A stretch of DNA of 9,848 nt from Acidobacteriota bacterium (GTDB lineage Bacteria; Acidobacteriota; Terriglobia; Terriglobales; Acidobacteriaceae), in NCBI GenBank assembly GCA_021846065.1, contig JAJZCP010000035.1, forward strand, positions 1-9,848, read 5' to 3'. The position numbers were made by a program, and so were the translations under genes. The stretch's first letter is position 1, and every line of letters begins with the position of its first letter. The notes under the pieces are model-generated. The model saw only the letters and a program-made list of their open reading frames with translations, was not told the origin of the DNA and ran no database searches. This document shows positions 1 to 6,940 of this stretch, in pieces.

Positions 1-919
1 TGTCGGCCTGGTGACATCCGTGCTGGCAGTAAACAGTGAGGCTGTGCGAGATTTTGAGGCGTTTGTCATCACCAGCGATGCGGAGAATTTTTCCGTTGGT
101 GCGAACCTCATGCAGTTGCTGCTGGCCGCGCAGGAAGGCGACTGGGATGAGGTCAATCTTGCCATTCACGCCTTCCAGTCGATGACGGCGGCGATCAAGT
201 TTTGTCCGCGCCCGGTTGTGGTTGCTCCCTACGCGATGTGCCTGGGCGGAGGCACGGAGATGGCGCTGCACGCGGCGCTTCGACAGCCACATGCGGAGTT
301 ATACATGGGCCTGGTGGAGGCCGGTGTGGGATTGATTCCCGGCGGCGGTGGCACCAAGGAGATGGCGCTGCGCGCGCTGGATGCGAGCATGGCTTTCGCT
401 CCGCCGGAGCCGCGCGATCCGGCGTCGAAATTTGCGCAATCCGCTGAATATGCAGCGGCGCTGAAACGTTCGCTGGAGTTGATTGCGATGGCAAAAGTCT
501 CGACCTCGGCGGCGGAAGCGCGGGAGATGGGCCTGCTGCGAGGCGAGGATCGCTTGACAATGAATCGCGAGCGACTGCTGTTGGACGCCAAAGCGCAGGC
601 ACAGTTGCTGGCTCGGATCGGATATCTTCCTCCGCAGCCGCGCGTGATGATTCCGGCCGCGGGCGTGCCAGTACTGGCGATGCTGGAGACGGGAATTTAT
701 CTGATGGGCGAGGCAGGATTTGCCAGCGAACACGATCAGAAAGTGGCTCGCAAGGTGGCGCATGTATTGTGCGGCGGGCGGGTGACGGCCGGAACACTGA
801 TGAGCGAGCAGTCGCTTCTGGACCTGGAGCGCGAAGCGTTTCTGTCGCTGTGCGGCGAACGAAAGACGCTGGAGCGCATTGCGCATACGCTGAAGACAGG
901 GAAGCCGCTGCGCAACTGA
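1..919 (+). CDS. fadN: FadN-type 3-hydroxyacyl-CoA dehydrogenase / enoyl-CoA hydratase, C-terminal part (5' truncated by window edge)
   Basis: This is the C-terminal part of a fatty-acid beta-oxidation enzyme; the reading frame is open from base 2, so the gene starts outside the window. About 305 residues are visible and carry a crotonase (enoyl-CoA hydratase) fold. Counting from the codon at base 11, an ENFSVGANL oxyanion-hole segment is at about residues 25-33. GGGTEMAL contains Glu83, and VEAGVGLIPGGGGT contains Glu103; these match the two acid/base glutamates of hydratases. The extreme C-terminus (SEQSLLDLEREAFLSL, then KTGKPLRN) is very like Bacillus FadN, in which the dehydrogenase domain comes first and the hydratase last, the reverse of E. 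coli FadB. The dehydrogenase half is presumed to lie upstream and is not seen. The enzyme should hydrate enoyl-CoA and oxidise 3-hydroxyacyl-CoA in the cytoplasm. The thiolase encoded downstream supplies the final step. Confidence 0.9.
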   Translation, partial: VGLVTSVLAVNSEAVRDFEAFVITSDAENFSVGANLMQLLLAAQEGDWDEVNLAIHAFQSMTAAIKFCPRPVVVAPYAMCLGGGTEMALHAALRQPHAELYMGLVEAGVGLIPGGGGTKEMALRALDASMAFAPPEPRDPASKFAQSAEYAAALKRSLELIAMAKVSTSAAEAREMGLLRGEDRLTMNRERLLLDAKAQAQLLARIGYLPPQPRVMIPAAGVPVLAMLETGIYLMGEAGFASEHDQKVARKVAHVLCGGRVTAGTLMSEQSLLDLEREAFLSLCGERKTLERIAHTLKTGKPLRN

Positions 920-932
920 GGGCGAGAGTGGA

Positions 933-1550
933 ATGAGAGTGAATACATCCACGATTCGAGTGAAACGGCGCATGCTTGCCGTGCTGCTCGCTGTCTGCAC
1001 AGCGGGTTGTCTTCACGCGCAGACGGATGTGGAAACAGTGGCAACCGGATCGATCCGCATCCATGGACAGGAGCAGTCCTACAGCTTTCGACGATTGCCG
1101 GTTTCATCCTTTCCTGAACTGCCGCCAATTGTTGCAACAGCACTGATGGAACGTGGCTGTATGATCCCGCAGACATGGCAGGCGCATCGCCCGGAGAATG
1201 TGGTTCATGGCAGCTTTGCCCACGCCGGATCGGAGGACTGGGCCGTGTTGTGTTCGTCAAAGGGCGAGACATCTCTGCTGGTTTTTTTTGCTCAGTCGCA
1301 GACTCCGCAGCGGCTGGCCGAGTGGCCGGAAGAATCACGACTGCAACGGCATGATCCCAGCGGCGTTCTTGGCTACAACTGGGGTATTGATGCGGCCACG
1401 CCGGAGCAGTTTCGCGATGCCTTTGCGGCGCAGAACAATCCACCCTCGCCGCCGGATCATGACACCGTTGCCGACAGCGTGATCGACCAGAAGACGATTT
1501 ATCACGCGTATCAACAGGGCAGGTGGAAACAGTACGAAGCGGACGAATAA
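933..1550 (+). CDS. Small exported protein of unknown function, between fadN and fadA
   Basis: I do not recognise this 205-residue protein. It begins with a basic stretch (IRVKRR, residues 8-13) and a hydrophobic run (MLAVLLAVCTAG, 14-25), then CLHAQ. This is a signal peptide with a probable signal peptidase I site after Ala29. Cys26 lacks a good lipobox, since Thr is at -3, so a lipoprotein is less likely. The mature part is soluble, with no membrane segment. It has short beta-like stretches (SEDWAVLCSSKGETSLLVFF, about 100-119) and a polar, Pro-rich, acidic C-terminus. The start at 933 has only a distant GAGG (918-921). Met14 at 972 would still keep the hydrophobic signal core but lose the basic n-region, and has no better ribosome site. 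It starts 13 nt after fadN and ends in tandem stops TAATAA, 49 nt before the preferred fadA start, so it is probably co-transcribed. A secreted protein in a cytoplasmic beta-oxidation operon is unexpected. Confidence 0.75.
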   Translation: MRVNTSTIRVKRRMLAVLLAVCTAGCLHAQTDVETVATGSIRIHGQEQSYSFRRLPVSSFPELPPIVATALMERGCMIPQTWQAHRPENVVHGSFAHAGSEDWAVLCSSKGETSLLVFFAQSQTPQRLAEWPEESRLQRHDPSGVLGYNWGIDAATPEQFRDAFAAQNNPPSPPDHDTVADSVIDQKTIYHAYQQGRWKQYEADE

Positions 1551-1585
1551 TAAGCGAGCGAGAGCAATGCGCGAAGGCAATGCGC

Positions 1586-1593
1586 AAGGGGGC
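1586..1593 (+). promoter_or_regulatory. Ribosome binding site deciding the fadA start
   Basis: A purine-rich AAGGGGGC ends about 6-7 nt before the ATG at 1600. The earlier in-frame ATG at 1567 has no comparable site and would add 11 residues not expected in thiolases. This supports translation from 1600. Confidence 0.7.
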
Positions 1594-1599
1594 GATGCG

Positions 1600-2784
1600 A
1601 TGGAAGAGGCAGTGATTGTAAGCGCGGTGCGAACGGCAGTGGGCCGATCGGGCAAAGGCGTCTTTGCAACAACGCGACCGGAAGACCTGGCTGCGGCGGC
1701 AGTGCATGGCGCGCTGAATCGCGTGCCTGCGCTGGAGCCAGCGATGCTGGACGATGTGGTCTTTGGCTGCGCGCTGCCGGAGGGCGAGCAGGGATGGAAT
1801 ATTGCGCGGTACATCGTGCTGCGCGCCGGATTGCCGGTGGAGGTGAGCGCGATGACGGTGAATCGGCTGTGCGCCTCCGGTCTGGAGGCGATTGCGCAGG
1901 CGGCGATGCGCGTGCAGACCGGAGTGGCGCGCGCGGTGCTGGCCGGCGGCGTGGAATCGATGAGCATGATTCCGATGAGCGGCAACAAGCCGAGTCCGAA
2001 TCCGTGGCTTGCGGAACACTATCCCGCCGCGCTGCTGACGATGGGACTGACGGCAGAGCGCGTGGCGCGGCACTACAACGTTAGCCGCGAGGATCAGGAC
2101 GCATTTGCAATGGAAAGCCATCGACGCGCGCTGGCGGCGCAGGCGGATAATCGCTTCGCCGAAGAGATTGTTCCGGTCACGGTGGAGCGAGTGACCCAAG
2201 CGACAAATTCAACGAAGACGAAGACGGAGCAGAGTACGGTGAGCGTCGATGAAGGCCCGCGCGCTGACACTTCACTGGAAGCGCTGGCAAAGCTGAAGCC
2301 GGCGTTTCAGGCAGGCGGCAGCGTGACGGCCGGAAACAGTTCGCAGACCTCCGACGGCGCAGCGGCCAATGTGGTGATGAGCAAGACCCACGCAAAGAAA
2401 TTGGGTTTGCAGCCTCTTGCGCGGTTTGTTGGCTTCTCTACGGCTGGCTGCCTGCCGGAGGAGATGGGCGCAGGACCGATCTTTGCCATTCCGAAGGTGC
2501 TGCGGCAATGTGGCATGAAGCTGGATCAGATTGACCGCATTGAGCTGAATGAAGCCTTCGCCGCGCAGTCGCTTGCGGTCATTCGCGAACTGGATATGGA
2601 CCCTGCGCGCGTCAACGTGAATGGCGGGGCCATTGCACTAGGCCATCCGCTCGGCTGCACCGGCTCCAAGCTGACGGCAACGTTGCTGAGCGAGTTGCGG
2701 CGCAGCCGCTCGCGCTATGGCATGGTGACGATGTGCGTCGGCGGCGGGATGGGCGCTGCGGCTATCTTTGAGAATCTGATGTAG
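1600..2784 (+). CDS. fadA: Acetyl-CoA acyltransferase (3-ketoacyl-CoA thiolase)
   Basis: This thiolase of 394 residues, the usual family length, performs the last beta-oxidation step by cleaving 3-ketoacyl-CoA with CoA to acetyl-CoA and a shortened acyl-CoA. The nucleophilic Cys91 is in [11 protein letters not shown], followed by GGVESMS at about 116-122. NEAFA is at about 317-321, His349 is in [14 protein letters not shown], and the second catalytic Cys379 is in [10 protein letters not shown]. All the expected catalytic residues are present. The reading frame is open from an ATG at 1567, but I choose the ATG at 1600: it has a strong AAGGGGG ribosome site 7 nt upstream and gives a family-typical N-terminus ([15 protein letters not shown]). 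A Thr/Lys-rich loop (about 197-212) precedes the conserved DEGPR segment. It is the last gene of the fadN operon here; no acyl-CoA dehydrogenase follows. Its last 23 bases overlap the end of the pectinase gene on the other strand. Confidence 0.95.
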   Translation: MEEAVIVSAVRTAVGRSGKGVFATTRPEDLAAAAVHGALNRVPALEPAMLDDVVFGCALPEGEQGWNIARYIVLRAGLPVEVSAMTVNRLCASGLEAIAQAAMRVQTGVARAVLAGGVESMSMIPMSGNKPSPNPWLAEHYPAALLTMGLTAERVARHYNVSREDQDAFAMESHRRALAAQADNRFAEEIVPVTVERVTQATNSTKTKTEQSTVSVDEGPRADTSLEALAKLKPAFQAGGSVTAGNSSQTSDGAAANVVMSKTHAKKLGLQPLARFVGFSTAGCLPEEMGAGPIFAIPKVLRQCGMKLDQIDRIELNEAFAAQSLAVIRELDMDPARVNVNGGAIALGHPLGCTGSKLTATLLSELRRSRSRYGMVTMCVGGGMGAAAIFENLM

Positions 2785-5155
2785 CGCTTTGGCTGCGAGC
2801 AGCCAGCACAGCCTGCGGGTTCCAGTGGTCAGCGCCGGCAAGAAAGCGCATGGGTTCAAATTGCGCCGCCTGCTGCGGCGTCAACTGATGCGTGTGCGGA
2901 TCACGGGCTTTGGGTGAGCCGCCCGGGCCGCGCGAGTCGAACTCGGCATAGTAGGCCGTGTCGAGCGAGTGAGTCTTTCCCGGTGACCACTCACGCCAGC
3001 CAGCCCGATCGATGTGCGCACCCATCCACGTGTGCAGATAGATCACCGTGGAGTAGGGTCTCCACGGCCGTCCCAGATAGACATCGCCCGTCTCGGCAGG
3101 ATCGCCACTGAGTCTGCACTGGTTGAGCACATAGCCGGAGTCTTCCCCAGGGTAATGCTTCGATTGCGCTGTGACAAAGCCGCCGCGATGCGGCGTGCTG
3201 TGAATCACGCAGTGATCGAAGACAGCCTTTCCATCGCCAAAGATGAAATCGACATTGCCTTCGATGTAACAGTCGGAGAAGTATTGCCGCGCCGGAGTGC
3301 AACTGGCTCCGTCTGGATTGCAGTTGCGGCTGCCGGCGTAGAGCGTGTCCTGATTGCCGAGCATGCGGACGTTGTGAAAGATCGCGCGGTCGCCTTTGAC
3401 CAGCAACGCAACGGCCTGCGAGCCTTCGGATTGTTGCGAGTGGGTGCGGTTGAAGTCGTTGGCGAAGGTGATGTTTTCGGCGAGAAAGTTATCGGCAAGA
3501 ATATTTACGGTGGCCGAGTGGGTGGTGCCGCCGTTGGCGCCGGCGCTGTGATCGTTGACGACGACGGTTGCCTCCGGTCCGCTGCCAGCGCCGCGCAGCG
3601 TGAGATTCGACTTGAGGACTGTGACAATCTCGCGATAGGTACCAGGAGCAATCTGCACGACGGCTCCATCGGCTGGCGCAGCGTCGAGCGCCTGCTGGAT
3701 GGAGGAATAATCGCCGCTGCCGTCGACTGCGACATAGAGCGTCCGATCCGTGGCAGGGACTGCGCCGGCCATCTCCGGAGCGGTTGCAAGCGAAGGAAAT
3801 ACGGGGAACCGCGCGGAGCAGTCCAGCGCATGACCGGACTTCGCTCCGGGCACATCCTTCGTCTGCACATCGTCGCCGGAGGGAAGCAGATTCCCGCGGC
3901 GAGGACCGATGGAAACGGCAGCGTGAGCGGCCTCCCATCGTCCGTGCTGCGAATCGAAAGCGAAGACATTGTCGAGCGTGAGCGCGAGGCGATGCTGCGC
4001 GTCCAGGCCATCCAGGGTTGAGCGACCGCCGCCGTCGATGGTGACGTCGCTAAGCGTGATGTCGCGATACTCCGGCAAGAGGCTGCCGGAGCGCGTGGTG
4101 TAGACAGGGCTGAAGACCAGAGGATGCGCAATCTGTCGCATGCACACGTTCTCATAACGAACGTCGGTGACCATGCCGCCGCGGCTGCGATCCGACTTGA
4201 TGCGAATGCCGTTGTCGGCGCCGTCGATGCTGAGGTCGCTGACCAGCATGTGATCGACACCGCCGTTGGTTTCGCTGCCGATCGACATGCCGTGCCCGGT
4301 GAAGAAGTGGTTGTGCGTAACGGAGATGTGCGACATCGGTCCGCTGCCGTTGGCCTTGACCGCAACGTTGTCATCGCCGACGTGAATCCAGCAGTGCGTG
4401 ATGGTCACATTCTGCGAAGAGATGGGATCGATGCCGTCGGTGTTGCGCGCGGTCTTCGGCGTCATGACCTTCACGCCCCATGCGGTGAAGCCGTTCGTGT
4501 TGTTGACTGCGACATGGAAGCCGGGTGAGTTGCGAAGCGTGATGTTGTAGAGCGTGAAGTTGTCCGCGTGGCGCAGAATCATCATCCAGGGAACGCTTTG
4601 GTTGAGGTCGCGTAGCTTGGCCTCATGCGCCAGATCCCACCATGTCTCGTGCTGGCTTAGCAGCACTGCGCCGCCGCGTCCGTCGATTGCGCCGTCTCCC
4701 ATCACACCGCTGTCGATTGCATGATCGGCGAGAATCAGCGGCTTGCATCCGTGCCCTTTTTTGTTGACGACGCCACAGCTTCCAGGCGAAAGATCATAGA
4801 CGCGCGGATCGCGCGAGCCGACAAGAACCGTGTTGGCATCCACAACCAGCGTGACTCCGGAACGAAGCTGCAAAGGACCACTGAGAAACACCTGATTCTC
4901 ACCGGAAGCACGCAGCACAACGGCGTGGCCTGGAGCGCAGTGGTCGATCGCGGCCTGAATGCGGGCCGTATCAAGCTGCCGCTCATCGGCATCGCGGAGC
5001 CGTCCGCGGTCCGTATGCAGATGCGCATCAAGTACGATGCAGGCGGGCGGTTGGTGTGGCTCGGTGACCATGCGCGTATCCTGAGCGCACGCCGTGGCAC
5101 CGCAAGCCGTCGCGATCAGTCCTGTTGAAACCAGTGCTACGAACCAGATGCGCAT
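2762..5155 (-). CDS. Secreted bifunctional pectinase: GH28 polygalacturonase plus CE8 pectin methylesterase
   Basis: A 797-residue exported enzyme with two parallel-beta-helix catalytic domains. Residues 1-25 are a signal peptide (MRIWFVALVSTGLIATA, probable cleavage after ACA). The N-terminal domain (about 35-400) is GH28 with every signature: NTDGIDP (Asn238, Asp240), GDDN (Asp261, Asp262), TGHGMSIGSE (His288) and RIK (Arg318, Lys320). After a linker (about 430-470), the CE8 domain (about 473-740) begins at YVAVDGSGDYSSIQ. It has Gln580 in EGSQAVAL, Gln602-Asp603 in GNQDTLY, Asp636 in GNVDFIFGD, and Arg696/Trp698 in LGRPWRPYS, the full catalytic set. It should remove methyl esters from pectin and hydrolyse the resulting polygalacturonate in the periplasm or outside. 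The start at 5155 is chosen because a perfect AGGAGG sits 6 nt upstream; the frame extends to a TTG at 5194 without such support. Divergent to the second GH28 gene. Confidence 0.93.
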   Translation of the reverse strand: MRIWFVALVSTGLIATACGATACAQDTRMVTEPHQPPACIVLDAHLHTDRGRLRDADERQLDTARIQAAIDHCAPGHAVVLRASGENQVFLSGPLQLRSGVTLVVDANTVLVGSRDPRVYDLSPGSCGVVNKKGHGCKPLILADHAIDSGVMGDGAIDGRGGAVLLSQHETWWDLAHEAKLRDLNQSVPWMMILRHADNFTLYNITLRNSPGFHVAVNNTNGFTAWGVKVMTPKTARNTDGIDPISSQNVTITHCWIHVGDDNVAVKANGSGPMSHISVTHNHFFTGHGMSIGSETNGGVDHMLVSDLSIDGADNGIRIKSDRSRGGMVTDVRYENVCMRQIAHPLVFSPVYTTRSGSLLPEYRDITLSDVTIDGGGRSTLDGLDAQHRLALTLDNVFAFDSQHGRWEAAHAAVSIGPRRGNLLPSGDDVQTKDVPGAKSGHALDCSARFPVFPSLATAPEMAGAVPATDRTLYVAVDGSGDYSSIQQALDAAPADGAVVQIAPGTYREIVTVLKSNLTLRGAGSGPEATVVVNDHSAGANGGTTHSATVNILADNFLAENITFANDFNRTHSQQSEGSQAVALLVKGDRAIFHNVRMLGNQDTLYAGSRNCNPDGASCTPARQYFSDCYIEGNVDFIFGDGKAVFDHCVIHSTPHRGGFVTAQSKHYPGEDSGYVLNQCRLSGDPAETGDVYLGRPWRPYSTVIYLHTWMGAHIDRAGWREWSPGKTHSLDTAYYAEFDSRGPGGSPKARDPHTHQLTPQQAAQFEPMRFLAGADHWNPQAVLAARSQSATSDSQR

Positions 5156-5161
5156 CGGAAG

Positions 5162-5167
5162 CCTCCT
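5162..5167 (-). promoter_or_regulatory. Shine-Dalgarno of the GH28-CE8 gene
   Basis: A perfect AGGAGG on the minus strand (CCTCCT on plus) lies 6 nt before the ATG at 5155-5153. It settles that start over the in-frame TTG at 5194. Confidence 0.85.
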
Positions 5168-5250
5168 GACTATCCGTGGAAAGAAGACAGGCAATGGGTT
5201 GACGCGCAGACTTTCTCGGCTTCATGTGGACAGACCTCTTGCGCTCTACC

Positions 5251-5280
5251 TATATAACTGCGCAGTGCTTGCAGAGTCAA
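5251..5280 (-). promoter_or_regulatory. Sigma70-like promoter for the GH28-CE8 gene
   Basis: Reading the minus strand, TTGACT (5280-5275) is followed after 17 nt by TTATAT (5257-5252), or after 18 nt by TATATA. The -35 matches five of six consensus bases. Transcription would start near 5244, giving a leader of about 90 nt. The perfect palindrome ACTGCGCAGT (5257-5266) lies in the spacer, abutting the -10 box, where a bound protein could block polymerase. Confidence 0.6.
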
Positions 5281-5421
5281 GAAAAGAATGATGGGGCGGA
5301 AGGAAATTCTGCGGGAAAGCCAACGGAAGCGTAGGACATTCTGATATTTTCCATACATTCTTTGCCTGTTTTCGTGTAGATGGAAGCCGGCCCATCGCAC
5401 AGATCCCAAGCGCTGCTACGA

Positions 5422-5450
5422 TTGTCCTGAAAAGTTGGCCAGAAAATAAT
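5422..5450 (+). promoter_or_regulatory. Sigma70-like promoter for the second GH28 gene
   Basis: TTGTCC (5422-5427) and AATAAT (5445-5450) are separated by 17 nt; the -10 matches five of six consensus bases. A start near 5457 would leave a leader of about 75 nt to the GTG at 5532. It would also put the TGGTnnnACCA repeat on the transcription start. Confidence 0.5.
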
Positions 5451-5457
5451 CCTCTAT

Positions 5458-5470
5458 GTGGTTGGACCAC
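5458..5470. promoter_or_regulatory. Candidate operator, TGGTnnnACCA inverted repeat
   Basis: GTGGT-TGG-ACCAC is a perfect inverted repeat of 5-bp arms with a 3-nt spacer. TGGTnnnACCA fits the half-site pattern bound by FadR-subfamily GntR regulators, the subfamily that includes the uronate repressors ExuR and UxuR of enteric bacteria. It begins 8 nt after the -10 box of the rightward promoter, a usual place for a repressor site. No regulator gene is in the window, and I noticed only this one copy, so the identity of the regulator is a guess. Confidence 0.45.
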
Positions 5471-5531
5471 TTGAGATATTTCCGTGTACGATCAGTGTGC
5501 GGTTCAATCGAGATTTCGACGAGGTTTCCCC

Positions 5532-6842
5532 GTGAAACGACCTTCTGCCCAACCGACTTCTGTCGCAGGCGCTCTGCGACTTTGCTTCCCTGCTCTGGCT
5601 GTTCTGGCGTTCTTGAGTTTTGCGCTTCCCGCGCATGGGATCACGAGTTGCGATCCACGCGCATTCGGAGCCAAAGCCGACGGCGCGACCAAAGACTCCG
5701 TCGCCATCCAGAAAGCCATCGACGCCTGTTCGGCAGAGGGTGGCGGAACGGTGACGCTGAGAGCGGGCACCTACTTGAGCGCGCCGATTGTGTTGAAGAG
5801 CAACGTGACGCTGCATCTGGACAAAGGCGCGACGCTGTTGGGTTCGCCGGACCATGCAGACTATCCTGCGAAGACGGAGTTTCGCGAGCCGGGTTTGCAA
5901 TCACTGATCAGCGCAAAGGGCGCGAGCAACATCGCGATTACCGGCGAGGGCACGGTGGACGGCAATGGCGCGACGTGGTGGGCGATGGCGCGCGCGATCA
6001 AAGACACAGGGATTCTGGGTTCCGATCATCCGCGCCCGCGACTGGTAGTGCTGGAGCATTGCAAGCATGTGCTGCTGGATGGCGTGACGTTTCAGAACTC
6101 GCCGATGTGGCAAATCGTTCCATATTACTCGGACGATGTTGTGATTCGCAATGTGCGCGTGCTGGCGCCGCCGCATGCTCCGAATACGGATGCTATCGAT
6201 CCTTTCTCGAGCACGAATGTCCTCATCGATCATGTCTTTGCGGATGTGGGCGACGATGATATCGCGATTAAATCGGGCGCGATCAGCTCGCCGGGGCCGG
6301 ACTCGCCGAGCGCAAATATCACCATCCGCGACTGCACGTTTCTGCATGGTCATGGCGTTTCTGTCGGCAGCGAGCTGGCAGGCGGCGCGCAGAACATTCT
6401 GGTGGAACGCGTGAAGATGGACGGAACGGATAACGGCATTCGCGTGAAAGCGAATCGTGATCGCGGCAACGATGTCTCTCACATTGTCTTTCGCGATATG
6501 CAGATCAAGAACGTGAAATATGGACTGATTATCAGCGAATACTATCCGAAGGTGTTTCCGCAGCCAGGAGAAAAGGCGCAGCCCATCGGACGCCTGACAC
6601 CACACTTCCACGACATTACGGTAGAGAACGTGACGATCACTAATGCCAAAATTGCGGGCGCGATCATCGGACTTCCGGAGGTTCCGATGCCAGGCATTGT
6701 GCTGAACCATGTGTCGATCAGCGCGCAGAAAGGGATGGTGATCGGCTATGCGCAGGTGACGGCGAAGGACTTTCACGTCATAGCGCAGGACGGGCCGGGC
6801 ATCACGCAGACGACCGGGGCAAAACTCACCACCACACGCTGA
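5532..6842 (+). CDS. Secreted GH28 family glycoside hydrolase (polygalacturonase / exo-polygalacturonosidase)
   Basis: A 436-residue exported GH28 enzyme that should hydrolyse alpha-1,4 bonds of polygalacturonate or its oligomers. A basic start (KRPS) and a hydrophobic run (LCFPALAVLAFLSFALPA, about 17-34) form a signal peptide, cleaved near AHG-IT. The mature protein starts with the CDPRAFGAKADG segment common in pectinases with this beta-helix. GH28 signatures are complete: NTDAIDP (Asn218, Asp220), VGDDD (Asp241, Asp242), HGHGVSVGSE (His274) and GIRVK (Arg304, Lys306). The start is taken as the GTG at 5532, with GAGG 7 nt upstream; the frame is open to a GTG at 5484, which would bury the signal peptide. 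It differs from the neighbouring GH28 domain in lacking the esterase part, so endo and exo roles may be split between them. Transcription probably ends at the hairpin at 6869. Confidence 0.92.
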   Translation: MKRPSAQPTSVAGALRLCFPALAVLAFLSFALPAHGITSCDPRAFGAKADGATKDSVAIQKAIDACSAEGGGTVTLRAGTYLSAPIVLKSNVTLHLDKGATLLGSPDHADYPAKTEFREPGLQSLISAKGASNIAITGEGTVDGNGATWWAMARAIKDTGILGSDHPRPRLVVLEHCKHVLLDGVTFQNSPMWQIVPYYSDDVVIRNVRVLAPPHAPNTDAIDPFSSTNVLIDHVFADVGDDDIAIKSGAISSPGPDSPSANITIRDCTFLHGHGVSVGSELAGGAQNILVERVKMDGTDNGIRVKANRDRGNDVSHIVFRDMQIKNVKYGLIISEYYPKVFPQPGEKAQPIGRLTPHFHDITVENVTITNAKIAGAIIGLPEVPMPGIVLNHVSISAQKGMVIGYAQVTAKDFHVIAQDGPGITQTTGAKLTTTR

Positions 6843-6868
6843 CAATCCATCGACGAAAACATGGAAAC

Positions 6869-6902
6869 AAAGCCGCACTCGAACACTGAGTGCGGCTTTT
6901 TT
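6869..6902 (+). terminator. Rho-independent terminator, probably bidirectional
   Basis: AAAGCCGCACTC (6869-6880) pairs perfectly with GAGTGCGGCTTT (6888-6899) around a 7-nt loop, and more T residues follow on the plus strand. It lies 26 nt after the GH28 stop. On the minus strand the stem is followed by TTTGTTT, so it can also end the uronate operon, whose last stop is at 6943-6941. It is placed between the two convergent units. Confidence 0.92.
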
Positions 6903-6940
6903 GTTCAGGCAGAACCGGTGGGGATTCGAGTAGCTGTTTT

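Larger units (their letters stand above)
5156..5531. promoter_or_regulatory. Divergent regulatory region between the two pectinase genes
   Basis: This 376-bp stretch holds no convincing gene; the open frames that cross it are short or are extensions of the neighbours. It is visibly more AT-rich than the coding DNA. It contains one sigma70-like promoter toward each side, a 10-bp perfect palindrome inside the leftward promoter, and a TGGTnnnACCA inverted repeat just downstream of the rightward -10 box. The middle (about 5285-5420) shows only a short direct repeat, ACATTCT at 5336-5342 and 5355-5361. The arrangement suggests both pectinases are controlled from here, perhaps by one regulator; that is an inference. 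Confidence 0.7.

Noticed and set aside
736..2199. 487-codon open frame on the minus strand across fadN, the exported protein and fadA
   Set aside because: It is antisense to three well-supported genes, has no recognisable motif and is very rich in Arg, His, Ser and Pro, as expected for a shadow frame in GC-rich DNA.
2190..2240. Thr/Lys-rich loop in FadA as a possible insertion
   Set aside because: It falls in a loop that varies in length among thiolases, directly before the conserved DEGPR segment, and total length is normal.
2791..2804. GGCTGC-GA-GCAGCC hairpin just after fadA
   Set aside because: Short loop, no following T-run, and it lies inside the coding end of the pectinase gene, so I do not call it a terminator.
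3014..4021. 335-codon plus-strand open frame
   Set aside because: It is antisense to the GH28-CE8 gene, whose catalytic motifs are complete in the minus frame; no ribosome site or known motif in the plus frame.
5336..5361. Direct repeat ACATTCT twice, 19 nt apart
   Set aside because: Seven-base repeats in an AT-rich intergenic stretch are expected by chance and it sits far from both promoters.
5484..5531. Upstream in-frame GTG for the second GH28 gene
   Set aside because: It would place 16 residues before the signal peptide and has no ribosome site, while the GTG at 5532 has GAGG at good spacing.
5901..6878. 325-codon minus-strand open frame
   Set aside because: It lies antisense to the second GH28 gene, is Arg/His-rich, and runs from the terminator hairpin region; a shadow frame.
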